Part shown: positions 1 through 20,028 of the stretch, piece after piece | Position numbering within the stretch: position 1 is the stretch's first letter | How the letters are laid out: every line of letters begins with the position of its first letter | Source of the DNA: Streptomyces sp. L-9-10 | GTDB taxonomy: Bacteria; Actinomycetota; Actinomycetes; Streptomycetales; Streptomycetaceae | DNA length: 64,000 nucleotides | Assembly (NCBI RefSeq): GCF_004151105.1 | Contig: NZ_PHRF01000146.1 | Location: 115,412-179,411 of the forward strand | Direction: 5' to 3' | Made by a program: the position numbers and the translations under genes | The notes under the pieces: model-generated | The model's database searches: none | What the model was told of the DNA's origin: nothing | What the model saw: only the letters and a program-made list of their open reading frames with translations

Positions 1-1150
1 CGTACGGCGGAGACAGGCTGTTCCGTGGCGATCAGCCCGATGTCCTGACCGAGCGTGGGTTCGCCCACCGCGACCGCCGCGAAGCGGCCGGACAGGCCCG
101 CCCGGCGCCAGCCGTGTTCGAGGTCGAGCGGGTAGTGCTTCTCCCCGCCCCGGTTGATGCGCTCTCCGGCGCGGCCGCGCAGCACCAGCAGGCCGTCGCG
201 CAGTTCGCCGAGGTCGCCGGTGCGCAGCCAGCCGTCGTCGGTGACCGTGGCGGCGGTCGCCCGGCCGTCCTGCCAGTAACCGGTCATGAGATCCGGCGTT
301 CTGATCCACACCTCGCCGGATTCCAGGCGCAGTCCGGTGTCCGGCAGCGGCGCCCCGACCGGCGGCACGTGGTCCAGGTACTGCTCGCGGAAGCCGGCGT
401 CGTCGAGCCGGGGCATGGTGAAGCTGAAGTTGACCGCCTCGGTCAGGCCGTAGCCCTGCCGGAGGCGTGGGCCGTACCGGCGGTGGAAGCGGCGGGCGAG
501 ATCGCTGCTCAGCGGGGCGGCCGCGGTGATCAGGTACTCCAGGCCGTCCGGCCAGTCGGGACCGGTCTCCAGCAGGTCCGCCAGCAGGGCGGGCACGATG
601 GACGCGGTCCTGACTCCCGTGGCACTCAACGCGGCGAAGTAGGCGGCCGGGTCGAAGACGGCCTGAAGGGTCAGCGGCGCGCCGGTGAGGTGGGTGCCGA
701 GCAGGGACATGACCAGTGCGTTGCAGTGGTACAGCGGGAGGCAGGTCCCGTGCGGACGGTCCGGTGTCAGTCCGTGCAGTGCCGCGGTCTTGGCCGCGTT
801 GCCCAGTACCGCCCGCCGGCTGAGCATGACTCCCTTCTGCGGGCCGGTGGAGCCCGAGGTGAACATGATGAACGCGAGGCCGTCCGGGGCCGTGTCGCTG
901 TCGAGGGCCGCGTTGGCGTCGGGCAGGCTGGTGCGGTGCAGCCCGTGGACGTCCACCAGGGCCGTCGCGGACACGCGTTCGGCGATGGCCGCCACCGCCC
1001 GGTCGGTGGAACGCGGGTGCAGCGGGACCGCGACGAGTCTCAGGTCGAAGCAGGCGAGCAGCGTGTCCGCGAGTTCGCGTCCGTTGGGCAGCCGGATCAC
1101 CACCCGTGCGCCCACGGGCAGTTCGGCGAGGGCACCGGGACCGGTACGGA

Positions 1151-1154
<4 letters not shown>
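1..1154 (-). CDS. AMP-forming acyl/aryl ligase (adenylate-forming enzyme), 3' end outside window
   Basis: The reading frame runs to the window edge without a stop, so the C-terminus is missing. Visible motifs are the AMP-binding loop FTSGSTGPQKG (near 870), GYGLTEA (near 455) and WLRTGDLG (near 230), all typical of acyl-CoA synthetases and NRPS adenylation enzymes. No carrier-protein domain is visible. The probable start is TTG at 1154, which overlaps the NRPS stop as TTGA and implies translational coupling. This start leaves a shorter N-terminus than usual, and no upstream ATG is in frame. By position it may activate the acyl or aryl acid loaded onto the NRPS starter condensation domain, or tailor the product. 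That role is inference. Confidence 0.8.
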
Positions 1155-12511
<11,357 letters not shown>

Positions 12512-13003
12512 GCTGGCTTGGTGTCGGCAACTGCCGTCGGACGCGGCCGGATTGATCTCGGGAGTCGACCACTCCATAGAAACAGCAGGCCATGAAACAG
12601 TAAAGGACGGGTAATATGATCCATCTCACGATTACGTGAGGCCGCGTCAGAAAACCTGGTGCGCAAAGCACGGAGACGCGAAGAGCGTTTCCTGGAGCAG
12701 GATTTCCCGGAGAGGGCCCGTGGTGTCCAGCCGGCCGAAACGGTCCGGGTGTCGAGATAAAGACCGCGCATGGCCGGATCGCCGCCCCGGGCCTGGCGGG
12801 ATCTGGTGTGCGACGCGGCGGAACACCGGCGGGGCTCTCGACCACCGACCGGCGTCCAGGTGTCCTCCGGACGCGGCCCTGGCCGCGGACCATGCGGGCC
12901 GCGACAGAATTCACAGAGGCGTGGCGCGGTCGACGCGATAGAATTTCGGTGGAATCCGGAGAAGAATTCAGGCAGAAGACTTTGCGCGACCCAAGGGAAC
13001 TTT
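12512..13003. other. Divergent intergenic region, NRPS/tautomerase
   Basis: About 490 bp between the divergent NRPS and tautomerase genes, somewhat less GC-rich near 12,580-12,640. It should carry promoters for both genes, but I see no convincing -35/-10 pair or operator. Short open frames here look random. Confidence 0.4.
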
Positions 13004-13405
13004 ATGCCGCTCTTCACCATCACGATGCGTTCCGGGAGGACGGTGGCAGAGAAGAACGCGATATCCGCCGCCATCCATGAAGCAAGCGTCAGTGCCGGTT
13101 ATCCCGAGGACGATCACTTCCAGAGGTTCATCTCTTCGGAAGAAGCCGACCTTCGCATCAGCCCTCGCTACCCCGACCTGCCCGAGCCTCGCAGCGAGCA
13201 CGTCCTGATGATCGAGGCCGTGTTGTCGTCGGGGACCGAGAAGGAGAGGAAGCGCTTGCTCCTCTCCGCGATCGTGACTCACCTACAGGCGGCAGGAACC
13301 GATCCGAACGACGTCATGGTCTTCTTCGGCGAGTTCGACCGCGCCAACAGTTCCTTCGGCGGCGGCCGTTTCGCCCTGCCTGTCGGCGTCCGGCCGAAAA
13401 AGTAA
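13004..13405 (+). CDS. Tautomerase family protein (4-oxalocrotonate tautomerase-like)
   Basis: 133 aa. The ATG at 13004 is chosen over upstream in-frame starts because AAGGGA lies just before it and because it puts Pro directly after the initiator Met. Tautomerase-superfamily enzymes use that N-terminal Pro, exposed after Met removal, as the catalytic base. The MPLFTITMRSGRT start and the overall length fit the Tautomerase_2 (PF14552) type, proteins of roughly 130 aa formed from two fused 4-OT-like halves. It is divergent from the NRPS and convergent with the TetR gene, and nothing ties it firmly to peptide synthesis. The substrate is unknown. Confidence 0.8.
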   Translation: MPLFTITMRSGRTVAEKNAISAAIHEASVSAGYPEDDHFQRFISSEEADLRISPRYPDLPEPRSEHVLMIEAVLSSGTEKERKRLLLSAIVTHLQAAGTDPNDVMVFFGEFDRANSSFGGGRFALPVGVRPKK

Positions 13406-13431
13406 GGCCCACCGCCGGAAACGCGTGCGTC

Positions 13432-13971
13432 TCAACCGACGCCGTGGAGGAATGAGGTCACCACGAGGTCCGCGGCCGGGCCCGGTTCGATGTCGACGAA
13501 CACATGGGCCATGTTGTCGACCAGGGTGCCCAGCAGCGCCATCGCCCATCCGGGAGGCAGGTCCTGCCGGATCAGTCCCTCGTCGGCCGCTCGCCGCAGA
13601 AACACCGCCAGCCGTGCGCGCTGCCCCTCGGCTCGCCGTTCGGCCTCGGGCTCCTCCTTCATCATCCGGCGAATGTCCAACGGCCAGCGCCGACTGACCG
13701 GGATGATCAACTCGACGTACCGGTGCAGCGCGATCGCCACCGGTGCTCCGGTCAGGCGTGCCGCATCGAGGACCACCTCGGAGGCGTCGAGCTTCGCCGC
13801 GTAGACGGCGGACAGAAGCGCCTCCCTGTTCGCGAACCGGCGGTAGACCGTGCGCCGATCGACCCCCGCCTCCGCGGCGATCGCGGCCATGGTCGTCGCC
13901 GGGTCCTGTGCGAGCAGCCGCGCCCCTGTGTGCAGGACCGCGTCCAGGTTGCGAGCCGCGTCGGCTCTCAT
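13432..13971 (-). CDS. TetR family transcriptional regulator
   Basis: About 179 aa. The N-terminal TetR helix-turn-helix is clear (TMAAIAAEAGVDRRTVYRRF), followed by a variable all-helical ligand domain. The ATG at 13971 is chosen because the HTH follows closely and GGAAGG lies 11 nt upstream. An ATG at 14034 would add 21 residues. It is divergent from the aldehyde dehydrogenase gene at 14266, with an inverted repeat between them, so repression of that gene and of itself is the simplest model. No ligand can be predicted. Confidence 0.85.
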   Translation of the reverse strand: MRADAARNLDAVLHTGARLLAQDPATTMAAIAAEAGVDRRTVYRRFANREALLSAVYAAKLDASEVVLDAARLTGAPVAIALHRYVELIIPVSRRWPLDIRRMMKEEPEAERRAEGQRARLAVFLRRAADEGLIRQDLPPGWAMALLGTLVDNMAHVFVDIEPGPAADLVVTSFLHGVG

Positions 13972-14100
13972 GTCAGCGAGCACCTTCCGTAGGTCCAGGA
14001 CACCTCTGGACGCGCCGCCCGGAAGCGCGTCCATGGAGACAGTCGGCGGTCAACCACTTGCCTCCGCCCCACTATAGGGCACACGAAAATCGCACCTCTT

Positions 14101-14134
14101 GCCTTAACTGTCACACCGACGTAGCGTTTAAGGC
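14101..14134. promoter_or_regulatory. Inverted repeat in TetR/aldehyde dehydrogenase intergenic region
   Basis: GCCTTAA (14101-14107) and TTAAGGC (14128-14134) are perfect 7-bp arms separated by 20 bp, between the divergent TetR and ALDH starts. This is a candidate operator; the long spacer makes it weaker than a compact palindrome. Confidence 0.35.
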
Positions 14135-14265
14135 GGAGGTGGCACCTGGCCGCTCGGAGGTCGCCCGCGTGGCCCGCCCCGACCACAACAGGCCATGGCC
14201 CCCACCTGCCGGACCACAGGACCACAGGAGCGACCCGCTCTCCGGACCAGAAAGAAGACAGCCGC

Positions 14266-15735
14266 ATGATCGTGCACGACAAGCTCTACATCGGCGGTGT
14301 CTGGACCGACCCGAGTGACACCACCCGGCTCGACATCCGCTCCCCCCACGACCGGTCGCTCGTCGGCCGGTCCGTCCAGGCTCTCCCGGCCGATATCGAC
14401 CGCGCGGTCGCGGCGGCGCGACGGGCGTTCGACGAGGGCCCCTGGGGACAGACGACCCCGCGGCGGCGTCAGGACCTGATCGTCCGCCTCAACCAGCTCC
14501 GCGAGGCGCGCGGCGACGAGATCGCCGCGCTGATCACCACCGAGCGCGGCAATCCGCTGTGGTTCAACAAGGCAGGCCAGGGCGGACTGACACGACAGGC
14601 CCTCGGCTACCTCAAAGGCGCCCGTGAGTTCGGCTGGGAGGAGGAACTCGACTCCTCCGTCCCCGACGCCGCCTTCCGCAGCGTCGTACGACGCGAGGCC
14701 ATCGGAGTCGTCGCCGCCGTCATTCCGTGGAACTCACCGTTCTCGGCGGCGCTGGCGAAGCTGATCCCGGCGCTGCTCGCCGGCAACACCGTGGTCCTGA
14801 AGGCCTCGCCCGAGAACTCCCTGAGCATGATGCTGCTGGCCGGCCTCTTCGACGAACTGGGACTTCCCGAGGGGGTGGTGAGCATCCTGCCGGCCGGCCG
14901 TGAGACCAGCGAGTACCTGGTCGCACACCCCGGCATCGACAAGGTGGCGTTCACCGGCTCCACCGGCGCCGGGCGCGACATCGCCGCCGTCGCCGGCCGG
15001 CAGCTCAAGCGGGTCAGCCTGGAACTGGGCGGTAAGTCCGCGGCGATCATCCTGCCCGACGCGGACCTGAACGAGGCCGTGCCCGCGTTGCGGTTCTCCT
15101 CGCTCGGCAACAACGGCGAGGCGTGCATCGCGCAGACCCGGGTACTGGCGCCGCGCAGCCGCTACGAGGAGGTGGTGACCGCCCTCAAGGACCTGCTGGA
15201 GGGTCTGAAGGTCGGCGACCCGTCCGAGGAGGACACCTTCATCGGTCCGCTCGTCCGCGCCGAACAGCAGGAGCGTGTGCGGTCCTACATCCGGCTGGGC
15301 GTCGAGGAAGGCGCCCGCCTGGTCACCGGCGGACCCGAGTCCCCGGCCGGTCTGGAACAGGGCAACTACGTCAAGCCGACCCTGTTCGCCGACGTCGACA
15401 ACAGTATGCGGATCGCGCGCGAGGAGATCTTCGGTCCTGTCCTGGTGGTGATCCCCTTCGAGGACGAGGACGACGCCGTCCGCATCGCGAACGACTCCGC
15501 GTACGGCCTCAGCGGCGGCGTGTGGACGGCCGACCTGGAGCGCGGCCTCGGGATAGCCCGCCGGATCCGTACCGGCACCTTCACGGTCAACGGCGCACCC
15601 ATCGGGTTCGACGGCCCGTTCGGCGGTTACAAGACCAGCGGCACCGGACGCGAGTACGGAGCGGTCGGCCTGGCCGAGTACGTCGAGCACAAGACGATCA
15701 CGATCCCGGCGAACGGCACGAAGGAAACCTCGTGA
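14266..15735 (+). CDS. NAD(P)-dependent aldehyde dehydrogenase
   Basis: 489 aa, the full length of the ALDH superfamily, which oxidises aldehydes to carboxylates. Visible landmarks are IPWNSPF, the cofactor loop FTGSTGAGRDIA (about residue 226), the general base in LELGGKSAA (Glu near 251), the nucleophile in NNGEACIAQTR (Cys near 286), EEIFGPVL and the C-terminal FGGYKTSGTGREYG. The start MIVHDKLYIGG matches the family's usual N-terminus. It lies alone behind the divergent TetR gene, which suggests an inducible detoxification or catabolic step. The substrate is not deducible. Confidence 0.93.
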   Translation: MIVHDKLYIGGVWTDPSDTTRLDIRSPHDRSLVGRSVQALPADIDRAVAAARRAFDEGPWGQTTPRRRQDLIVRLNQLREARGDEIAALITTERGNPLWFNKAGQGGLTRQALGYLKGAREFGWEEELDSSVPDAAFRSVVRREAIGVVAAVIPWNSPFSAALAKLIPALLAGNTVVLKASPENSLSMMLLAGLFDELGLPEGVVSILPAGRETSEYLVAHPGIDKVAFTGSTGAGRDIAAVAGRQLKRVSLELGGKSAAIILPDADLNEAVPALRFSSLGNNGEACIAQTRVLAPRSRYEEVVTALKDLLEGLKVGDPSEEDTFIGPLVRAEQQERVRSYIRLGVEEGARLVTGGPESPAGLEQGNYVKPTLFADVDNSMRIAREEIFGPVLVVIPFEDEDDAVRIANDSAYGLSGGVWTADLERGLGIARRIRTGTFTVNGAPIGFDGPFGGYKTSGTGREYGAVGLAEYVEHKTITIPANGTKETS

Positions 15736-15759
15736 CGCGAAGCGCACGGTCCCCCGGGC

Positions 15760-16098
15760 CTATGCGCTGCGCATGACCGCCGCCGTGCGCGACGCGTCGT
15801 AGTCCGCCGGCACTCCCTCCAGGAAGACCAGTTCGCCGGGGATGTGATCGGCGCGCAGAGGCAGGATCTCCTGGTAGGCGGGGGACGCGTACCAGTCGTG
15901 GGCGTGCGCCAAGTCGGGGAACCCGACCACGACCAGGTCGCCGAGCCGCTCCCCCTCCACCCACTCGCCGGGCTTGCCGTGCGAGAGGAAGCGCCCACCG
16001 TACGGCTCGAAGGTGCCCTGCACGCGCTCGATGTACTCCAGCACGTCGGGGTGCACCGGCGGCGTGGGGCGCAGAACGGCTATGGCGTAGGCGGTCAT
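15760..16098 (-). CDS. DUF1330 domain-containing protein
   Basis: 112 aa. The pattern MTAYAIAVLRPTPPVHPDVLEYI, then PYGGRFLSHG, then ERLGDLVVVGFPD and WYASPAYQEILPLR, matches the DUF1330 dimeric alpha/beta-barrel family. No biochemical role is established for this family. It converges with the ALDH gene (25 bp apart) and lies downstream of the alcohol dehydrogenase on the same strand, 109 bp away. The two may share a transcript, although no signal shows it. Confidence 0.85.
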   Translation of the reverse strand: MTAYAIAVLRPTPPVHPDVLEYIERVQGTFEPYGGRFLSHGKPGEWVEGERLGDLVVVGFPDLAHAHDWYASPAYQEILPLRADHIPGELVFLEGVPADYDASRTAAVMRSA

Positions 16099-16207
16099 GG
16101 ACGAGCCCTCCTCGGGATCCGGCGGATACGGGGGATCCTGCCGGAGCCCGGGGAGGGCGTCGATTACCCGTCTGGTAAAGCCGCGCTGCTCAGATCGTCG
16201 CCGCGGC

Positions 16208-17251
16208 TCAGATCGTCGCTGTGTCGATCACGAAGCGGTAGCGCACGTCCGAGGCGAGCACCCGCTCGTACGCCTCGTTGATCTGGCTCGCCTCGATCAG
16301 CTCGATCTCGGCACCGAGGCTGTGCTCGGCACAGAAGTCGAGCATCTCCTGGGTCTCGGCGATCCCGCCGATCGCCGAACCGGCGAGGGTCTTGTTGCCG
16401 CCGATCAAGGAGAACAGGTTCAGGGCGACGGGCTCCTCGGGAGCGCCGACGTTCACCAGGGCGCCGCCTGTCTTCAGCAGACTCAGGTACGCGCCGAAGT
16501 CCATAGGCGCCGACACCGTGGAGAGGATGATGTCGAAGGCACCGGCCAGGTTCTCGAAGGTGGCCGGGTCGCTGGTGGCGAAGTAGTGGTCGGCGCCCAG
16601 CTTCAGGCCGTCGTCCTTCTTGCGCAGCGACTGGGAGAGGACCGTGACCTCGGCGCCGAGGGCGTGCGCGATCTTGACGGCCATGTGGCCGAGACCGCCC
16701 AGGCCGATCACGGCGACCTTCTTGCCAGGCGCCGCGCCCCAGTGCTTGAGCGGGGAGTACGTGGTGATGCCGGCGCAGAGCAGCGGCGCGGCCACGTCCA
16801 GTGACAGCCCGTCCGGAATGCGGACGGTGAAGTTCTCGTCGACGACGACCTTCTGTGAGTAGCCGCCGTAGGTGGGCTCGCCGTCGTGGCCGACGCCGTT
16901 GTACGTGGCGACGTTGCCGCGCAGGCAGTGCTGCTCCTGCCCGGCCTTGCAGTTCTCGCACTCGCGGCAGGAGTCGACCATGCAGCCGACGCCGACCCGG
17001 TCGCCGACCTTGAATTTCGTCACGCCGGAGCCGACCTCGGCGACGACGCCGGCGATCTCGTGACCGGGCACCATCGGGAAGATGGCCTCGCCCCAGCCCT
17101 CGCGGGCCTGGTGGATGTCGGAGTGGCAGATGCCGGCGAACTCGATGTCGATCAGAACGTCGGACTCGCCGACCGTCCGGCGCTCGATGGTGGTGCGCTC
17201 CAGCGGCGCCTTGGCGCTGGAGGCGGCATATGCGGCAACAGTCGTGGTCAT
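16208..17251 (-). CDS. Zinc-dependent NAD(P) alcohol dehydrogenase (CAD/YahK-like)
   Basis: 347 aa. Catalytic zinc ligands are visible as Cys42 in GICHSDIH and His64-Glu65 in GHE. The structural zinc loop has four Cys between about residues 95 and 109 (the CxxC..C..C region around SCRECENC). The Rossmann motif GLGGLGHMAVK is near residue 178. This pattern is that of cinnamyl-alcohol-dehydrogenase-like medium-chain reductases that reduce aldehydes. The ATG at 17251 (MTTTVAAYA) is chosen by family alignment; the open frame upstream is non-coding. It is divergent from an XRE regulator with a perfect palindrome between, suggesting direct control. Confidence 0.92.
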   Translation of the reverse strand: MTTTVAAYAASSAKAPLERTTIERRTVGESDVLIDIEFAGICHSDIHQAREGWGEAIFPMVPGHEIAGVVAEVGSGVTKFKVGDRVGVGCMVDSCRECENCKAGQEQHCLRGNVATYNGVGHDGEPTYGGYSQKVVVDENFTVRIPDGLSLDVAAPLLCAGITTYSPLKHWGAAPGKKVAVIGLGGLGHMAVKIAHALGAEVTVLSQSLRKKDDGLKLGADHYFATSDPATFENLAGAFDIILSTVSAPMDFGAYLSLLKTGGALVNVGAPEEPVALNLFSLIGGNKTLAGSAIGGIAETQEMLDFCAEHSLGAEIELIEASQINEAYERVLASDVRYRFVIDTATI

Positions 17252-17341
17252 GTCCTCCAGGATGCCTCTGCGCGCCCTGTTCACCCAGGTCACCGCTTTG
17301 CGTACGTCCAGTGGTCCTACTACTGACGGGGTCAGCCTCCT

Positions 17342-17353
17342 GGTCGTACGACC
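17342..17353. promoter_or_regulatory. Perfect 12-bp palindrome, candidate XRE operator
   Basis: GGTCGTACGACC is a perfect palindrome located 17 bp before the XRE start and 90 bp before the divergent alcohol dehydrogenase start. It is well placed to control either or both promoters. Confidence 0.5.
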
Positions 17354-17369
17354 GGGAATACTTGAGGGC

Positions 17370-18311
17370 ATGGACGACACCCCCGCCATGGACGACACTC
17401 CCGCCCCGGACGACGGACAGACAACCCTCGCCGACGGCCTCGACCGCCGGGCCGAGCTCAGCGAATTCCTGCGCACCCGGCGGGCCCGACTCAAGCCGGA
17501 AGACGTGGGAATCCCCGCGCACGGGCGGCACAGGCGTGTACCGGGGCTGCGGCGCGAGGAGCTGGCACAGCTGGCCGGGGTCTCGGTGGCCTACTACACA
17601 CGCCTGGAACAGGGCAATGGGCGCAATGTGTCGGCGGAGGTGCTCGACTCGATCGCGCGCGCCCTGCGCCTGACCGACACCGAGCACGCGCACCTCACCC
17701 ACCTCGCCAAGCCGAAGCAGCAGCGCAGGAAGTACCGGACGCCCAAGCGGCAGCAGGTGCGGGTGGCCCTGCACCAGCTGCTGGAGTCGATGGAGGGCGT
17801 GCCCGCGTACATCGGCGGGGCACGCTCGGAGATCCTTGCCTGGAACCGCATGGCGGCGGCGCTGTTCGGCGACTGGGGCAGGCTGCCGCCCACGGAGCGC
17901 AACTGGGCACGGCTGACCTTCCTCTCCCCCGACTACCGCGAACTGTTCCTGGACTGGGACTCCAAAGCGTCCGACATGGTCAGCTATCTGCGGCTGTACG
18001 CGGGCCAGCACCCCGAGGACCCGGACCTGTCGGCGCTCGTGGGTGAACTCTCCGTCAAGAGCGAGGAGTTCAGGCGGCTGTGGGCCACGCACGACGTGAA
18101 GGAGAAGGGCCACGGCACGAAGCGGATGCGGCATCCGCTGGTCGGCGACCTCACCCTCGCGTACGAGACGCTGCATCTCCCCGACGACGACGAACAGTTC
18201 CTGTGCGTGTACCACGCGGAGCCGGGTTCCCCTTCGGCGGAGGCTCTGCGCCTCCTCGCGAGCTGGGGTACGGACACGGTCCGGGCGGACAGCCGGACAT
18301 CACACCCCTGA
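17370..18311 (+). CDS. XRE family regulator with MmyB-like C-terminal domain
   Basis: 313 aa. An N-terminal HTH (RRVPGLRREELAQLAGVSVAYYTRLEQG, about residues 55-85) is followed by the conserved actinobacterial MmyB-type ligand-binding region (WNRMAAALFGDW, LRLYAGQHPEDPDLSALVGELSV, HGTKRMRHPLVGDL). Such regulators often sit next to a short- or medium-chain dehydrogenase they control, as here. The N-terminus contains a direct repeat MDDTPA-MDDTPA, so the second ATG 18 nt downstream is an alternative start. The ligand is unknown. Confidence 0.9.
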   Translation: MDDTPAMDDTPAPDDGQTTLADGLDRRAELSEFLRTRRARLKPEDVGIPAHGRHRRVPGLRREELAQLAGVSVAYYTRLEQGNGRNVSAEVLDSIARALRLTDTEHAHLTHLAKPKQQRRKYRTPKRQQVRVALHQLLESMEGVPAYIGGARSEILAWNRMAAALFGDWGRLPPTERNWARLTFLSPDYRELFLDWDSKASDMVSYLRLYAGQHPEDPDLSALVGELSVKSEEFRRLWATHDVKEKGHGTKRMRHPLVGDLTLAYETLHLPDDDEQFLCVYHAEPGSPSAEALRLLASWGTDTVRADSRTSHP

Positions 18312-18397
18312 AACCCCGCGGTGCGGTCCCGGGGGAGCAGCGGGCCTGGCGGAGTTGAAGCGCGGGTGCCGCTCCGTCGGCCGCTGTCCGGCGGATA

Positions 18398-18594
18398 TCA
18401 GCCGCCGTGCGTGTCCGGCGCGTCCAGGCCGATCTCCGCACCCGGGCCGAGCGGGAGCCCGAACCCGTAGAAGATCCCCAGGATCGCCGGCCATACCGCC
18501 AGGAACGGTACGACGAAGACGGCGAGCCGCGAGATGAGCGTGCCGAGGCGGGCGTCGGGTTCGTAGCGGCGGAGCATGGCGAGCAGCAGGAAGA
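18398..18594 (-). pseudogene. C-terminal fragment of an AbgT-like transporter
   Basis: Only about 65 codons keep recognisable sequence: MLRRYEPDARLGTLISRL, then a hydrophobic membrane segment ending IFYGFGLPLGPGAEI, then a stop. This resembles the C-terminus of AbgT-family (p-aminobenzoyl-glutamate type) transporters, normally about 500 aa. All upstream transmembrane segments are absent. The frame upstream is simply the antisense of the neighbouring AsnC-like fragment, so the gene was cut at about 18,594. Confidence 0.55.
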
Positions 18595-18965
18595 GGCTGT
18601 GGCTCCGCTGCGACCTGGCCAGACCGCTGTCCGGCTGGCCGCTCTCCGCCGTGTACTTCGCGTCCGTACCCGCGCCGCATCTCGACGAGACCGTCCACCT
18701 GCTCTCCACGGTCCCGGAGGTACGGTCGTGCTCGATCACCGCCGGCCCGCACAATGTGGTGCTCGACGTCTGGCTGCGCAGCCTGGCCGATGTGCACACC
18801 TTCGAGGCCCATCTCGCCCAGCGGCTCCCGCGCCTGACCGTCAACGACCGCTCGGTGGTCCTGCGCACCACGAAACACATGGGCCGGCTGCTCGACCGGG
18901 ACGGGGCGTGCGTGGGTGTCGTCCCCCTGCCCCACTACACGGACGGGCCGCCCCGTACCGCGTGA
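18595..18965 (+). pseudogene. C-terminal fragment of an Lrp/AsnC family regulator
   Basis: About 120 residues beginning LWLRCDLARPLSGWP match the ligand-binding (RAM) domain of AsnC-type regulators, with GPHNVVLDVWLRSLADVHTFE and the ending RTTKHMGRLLD. The N-terminal helix-turn-helix is missing. The only upstream ATG (18576) lies in sequence that belongs to the AbgT-like fragment on the other strand. Either it is dead or it makes a DNA-binding-deficient domain. Confidence 0.65.
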
Positions 18966-19021
18966 TCCGTGAAGGGACACACCGGCCGGCGCTGGACACC
19001 CGGGTTCGCGGGTCGGGGTGC

Positions 19022-19693
19022 TCAGCCTTCGGCTTCGGCGGTCCGGCTCTCCCCGGTGACGAGACCTTCGGGCAGTTGCTCGTACACCCCCTCGTCGCGC
19101 TGCGACGGAGGAGGAGGGAGGGGGCTGGCTCCGGCAGGGCGCAGGGAATCCAGGACGAGCACGATGTAGCGGCGCCAGCCCTCGGTTTCGGGGTCCATGT
19201 TCCACAGGACGCTGATGAGCATCCCCATGATTCTTTCCATGTCGCTGGGGACGAGATCCGCGCGGATGACACCGGCCTTCTGCCCGCGCTGGACGAGCAG
19301 CGTCTGTGCGTCGGTGAAGGGAGCGGTGACTTCCTTGGTGAAAGCACCGGAGTTGTGGACCGCGGCTACGGTGTTGCGTTCGCGGGCCACTAATGACAAA
19401 GCCGCTTCGAGCAGGGTGACCAGGCCCTGCCGTGGGTCCTCGTCGCTCAGGGCCTGTTCGATGGCCGGGGAGAACTGCTCGGTCATGCTCTGCTTGAGCG
19501 CGGCATTGACCAGCGCTTCCTTGTTCGGGAAGCGGCGATACAACGTGGCGATGCCCACACCGGCGCGACGGGCGATGTCTTCGAGCATCGCGTCGGGGCC
19601 GATCTCGGCGTACACCTCCCGCGCGGCTCTCAGGATCTTCTCGGAATTGCGCGCGGCGTCGGCGCGCAGGTGCCGTGTGGCATCAGTCGCCAT
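19022..19693 (-). CDS. TetR family regulator of the ferredoxin/P450 operon
   Basis: 223 aa. The HTH MLEDIARRAGVGIATLYRRFPNKEALVNAAL is canonical, with a C-terminal all-helical domain. The ATG at 19693 (MATDATRHLRADAARN) fits the family; an ATG at 19735 would run through the first palindrome and is less likely. The intergenic region to the divergent ferredoxin gene holds three near-identical palindromes built on GATAG, one starting only 20 bp from this start codon. Autorepression together with control of the redox operon is therefore strongly suggested. The inducer is unknown, perhaps a P450 substrate. Confidence 0.9.
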   Translation of the reverse strand: MATDATRHLRADAARNSEKILRAAREVYAEIGPDAMLEDIARRAGVGIATLYRRFPNKEALVNAALKQSMTEQFSPAIEQALSDEDPRQGLVTLLEAALSLVARERNTVAAVHNSGAFTKEVTAPFTDAQTLLVQRGQKAGVIRADLVPSDMERIMGMLISVLWNMDPETEGWRRYIVLVLDSLRPAGASPLPPPPSQRDEGVYEQLPEGLVTGESRTAEAEG

Positions 19694-19712
19694 GGCGTGA
19701 ACGATAGCAGCC

Positions 19713-19726
19713 GATAGTTGACTATC
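19713..19726. promoter_or_regulatory. TetR operator candidate O1
   Basis: GATAGTTGACTATC has arms GATAGT/ACTATC around a 2-bp centre. It is close to the TetR start and identical to O2. A further GATAGC half-site lies at 19703. Confidence 0.75.
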
Positions 19727-19841
19727 ACTAGCCACCGGCGCTGACTCCGGGAGAAGCGGGAGTCACACGGCGCTTGCATGATCTTGCGCAGCGCCGGTCC
19801 GTTTTGAATCGAATTCACCCATTCACACCGATCCGGTATCC

Positions 19842-19855
19842 GATAGTTGACTATC
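19842..19855. promoter_or_regulatory. TetR operator candidate O2
   Basis: An exact second copy of GATAGTTGACTATC, 129 bp from O1 and 174 bp before the ferredoxin start. A TTGACT -35-like hexamer is embedded in it at 19847-19852. Confidence 0.75.
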
Positions 19856-19884
19856 AATACATCGTGGGGTTGACTGTCCATCAA

Positions 19885-19902
19885 GCGATAGCTGGCTATC
19901 GC
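19885..19902. promoter_or_regulatory. TetR operator candidate O3
   Basis: GCGATAGCTGGCTATCGC has perfect 8-bp arms around TG. It is a variant of O1/O2 with the same spacing. A TTGACT at 19870-19875 would place this site over the -10 region of a promoter for the ferredoxin gene, so binding would occlude RNA polymerase. Confidence 0.7.
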
Positions 19903-20028
19903 TTTGTGTTTCCGTTGTACGGCTCGCTCTCGGCGGGCTCGTTGGTCGGCAGGTCCACGCCTGTTCGTCGTCCTCTGATGCGGTTCCGGAGGCGACGCGG
20001 GGCGTGGCCCGTATGGAGGAGGTTCCGA

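Noticed and set aside
12580..12650. Sigma-type promoter for the NRPS gene
   Set aside because: AT-rich words are present (TAATATG), but no -35/-10 pair with good spacing could be defended.
16164..18215. A 683-codon minus-strand frame spanning ADH and XRE genes
   Set aside because: It covers parts of two well-supported genes on different strands, in the wrong frame for the ADH.
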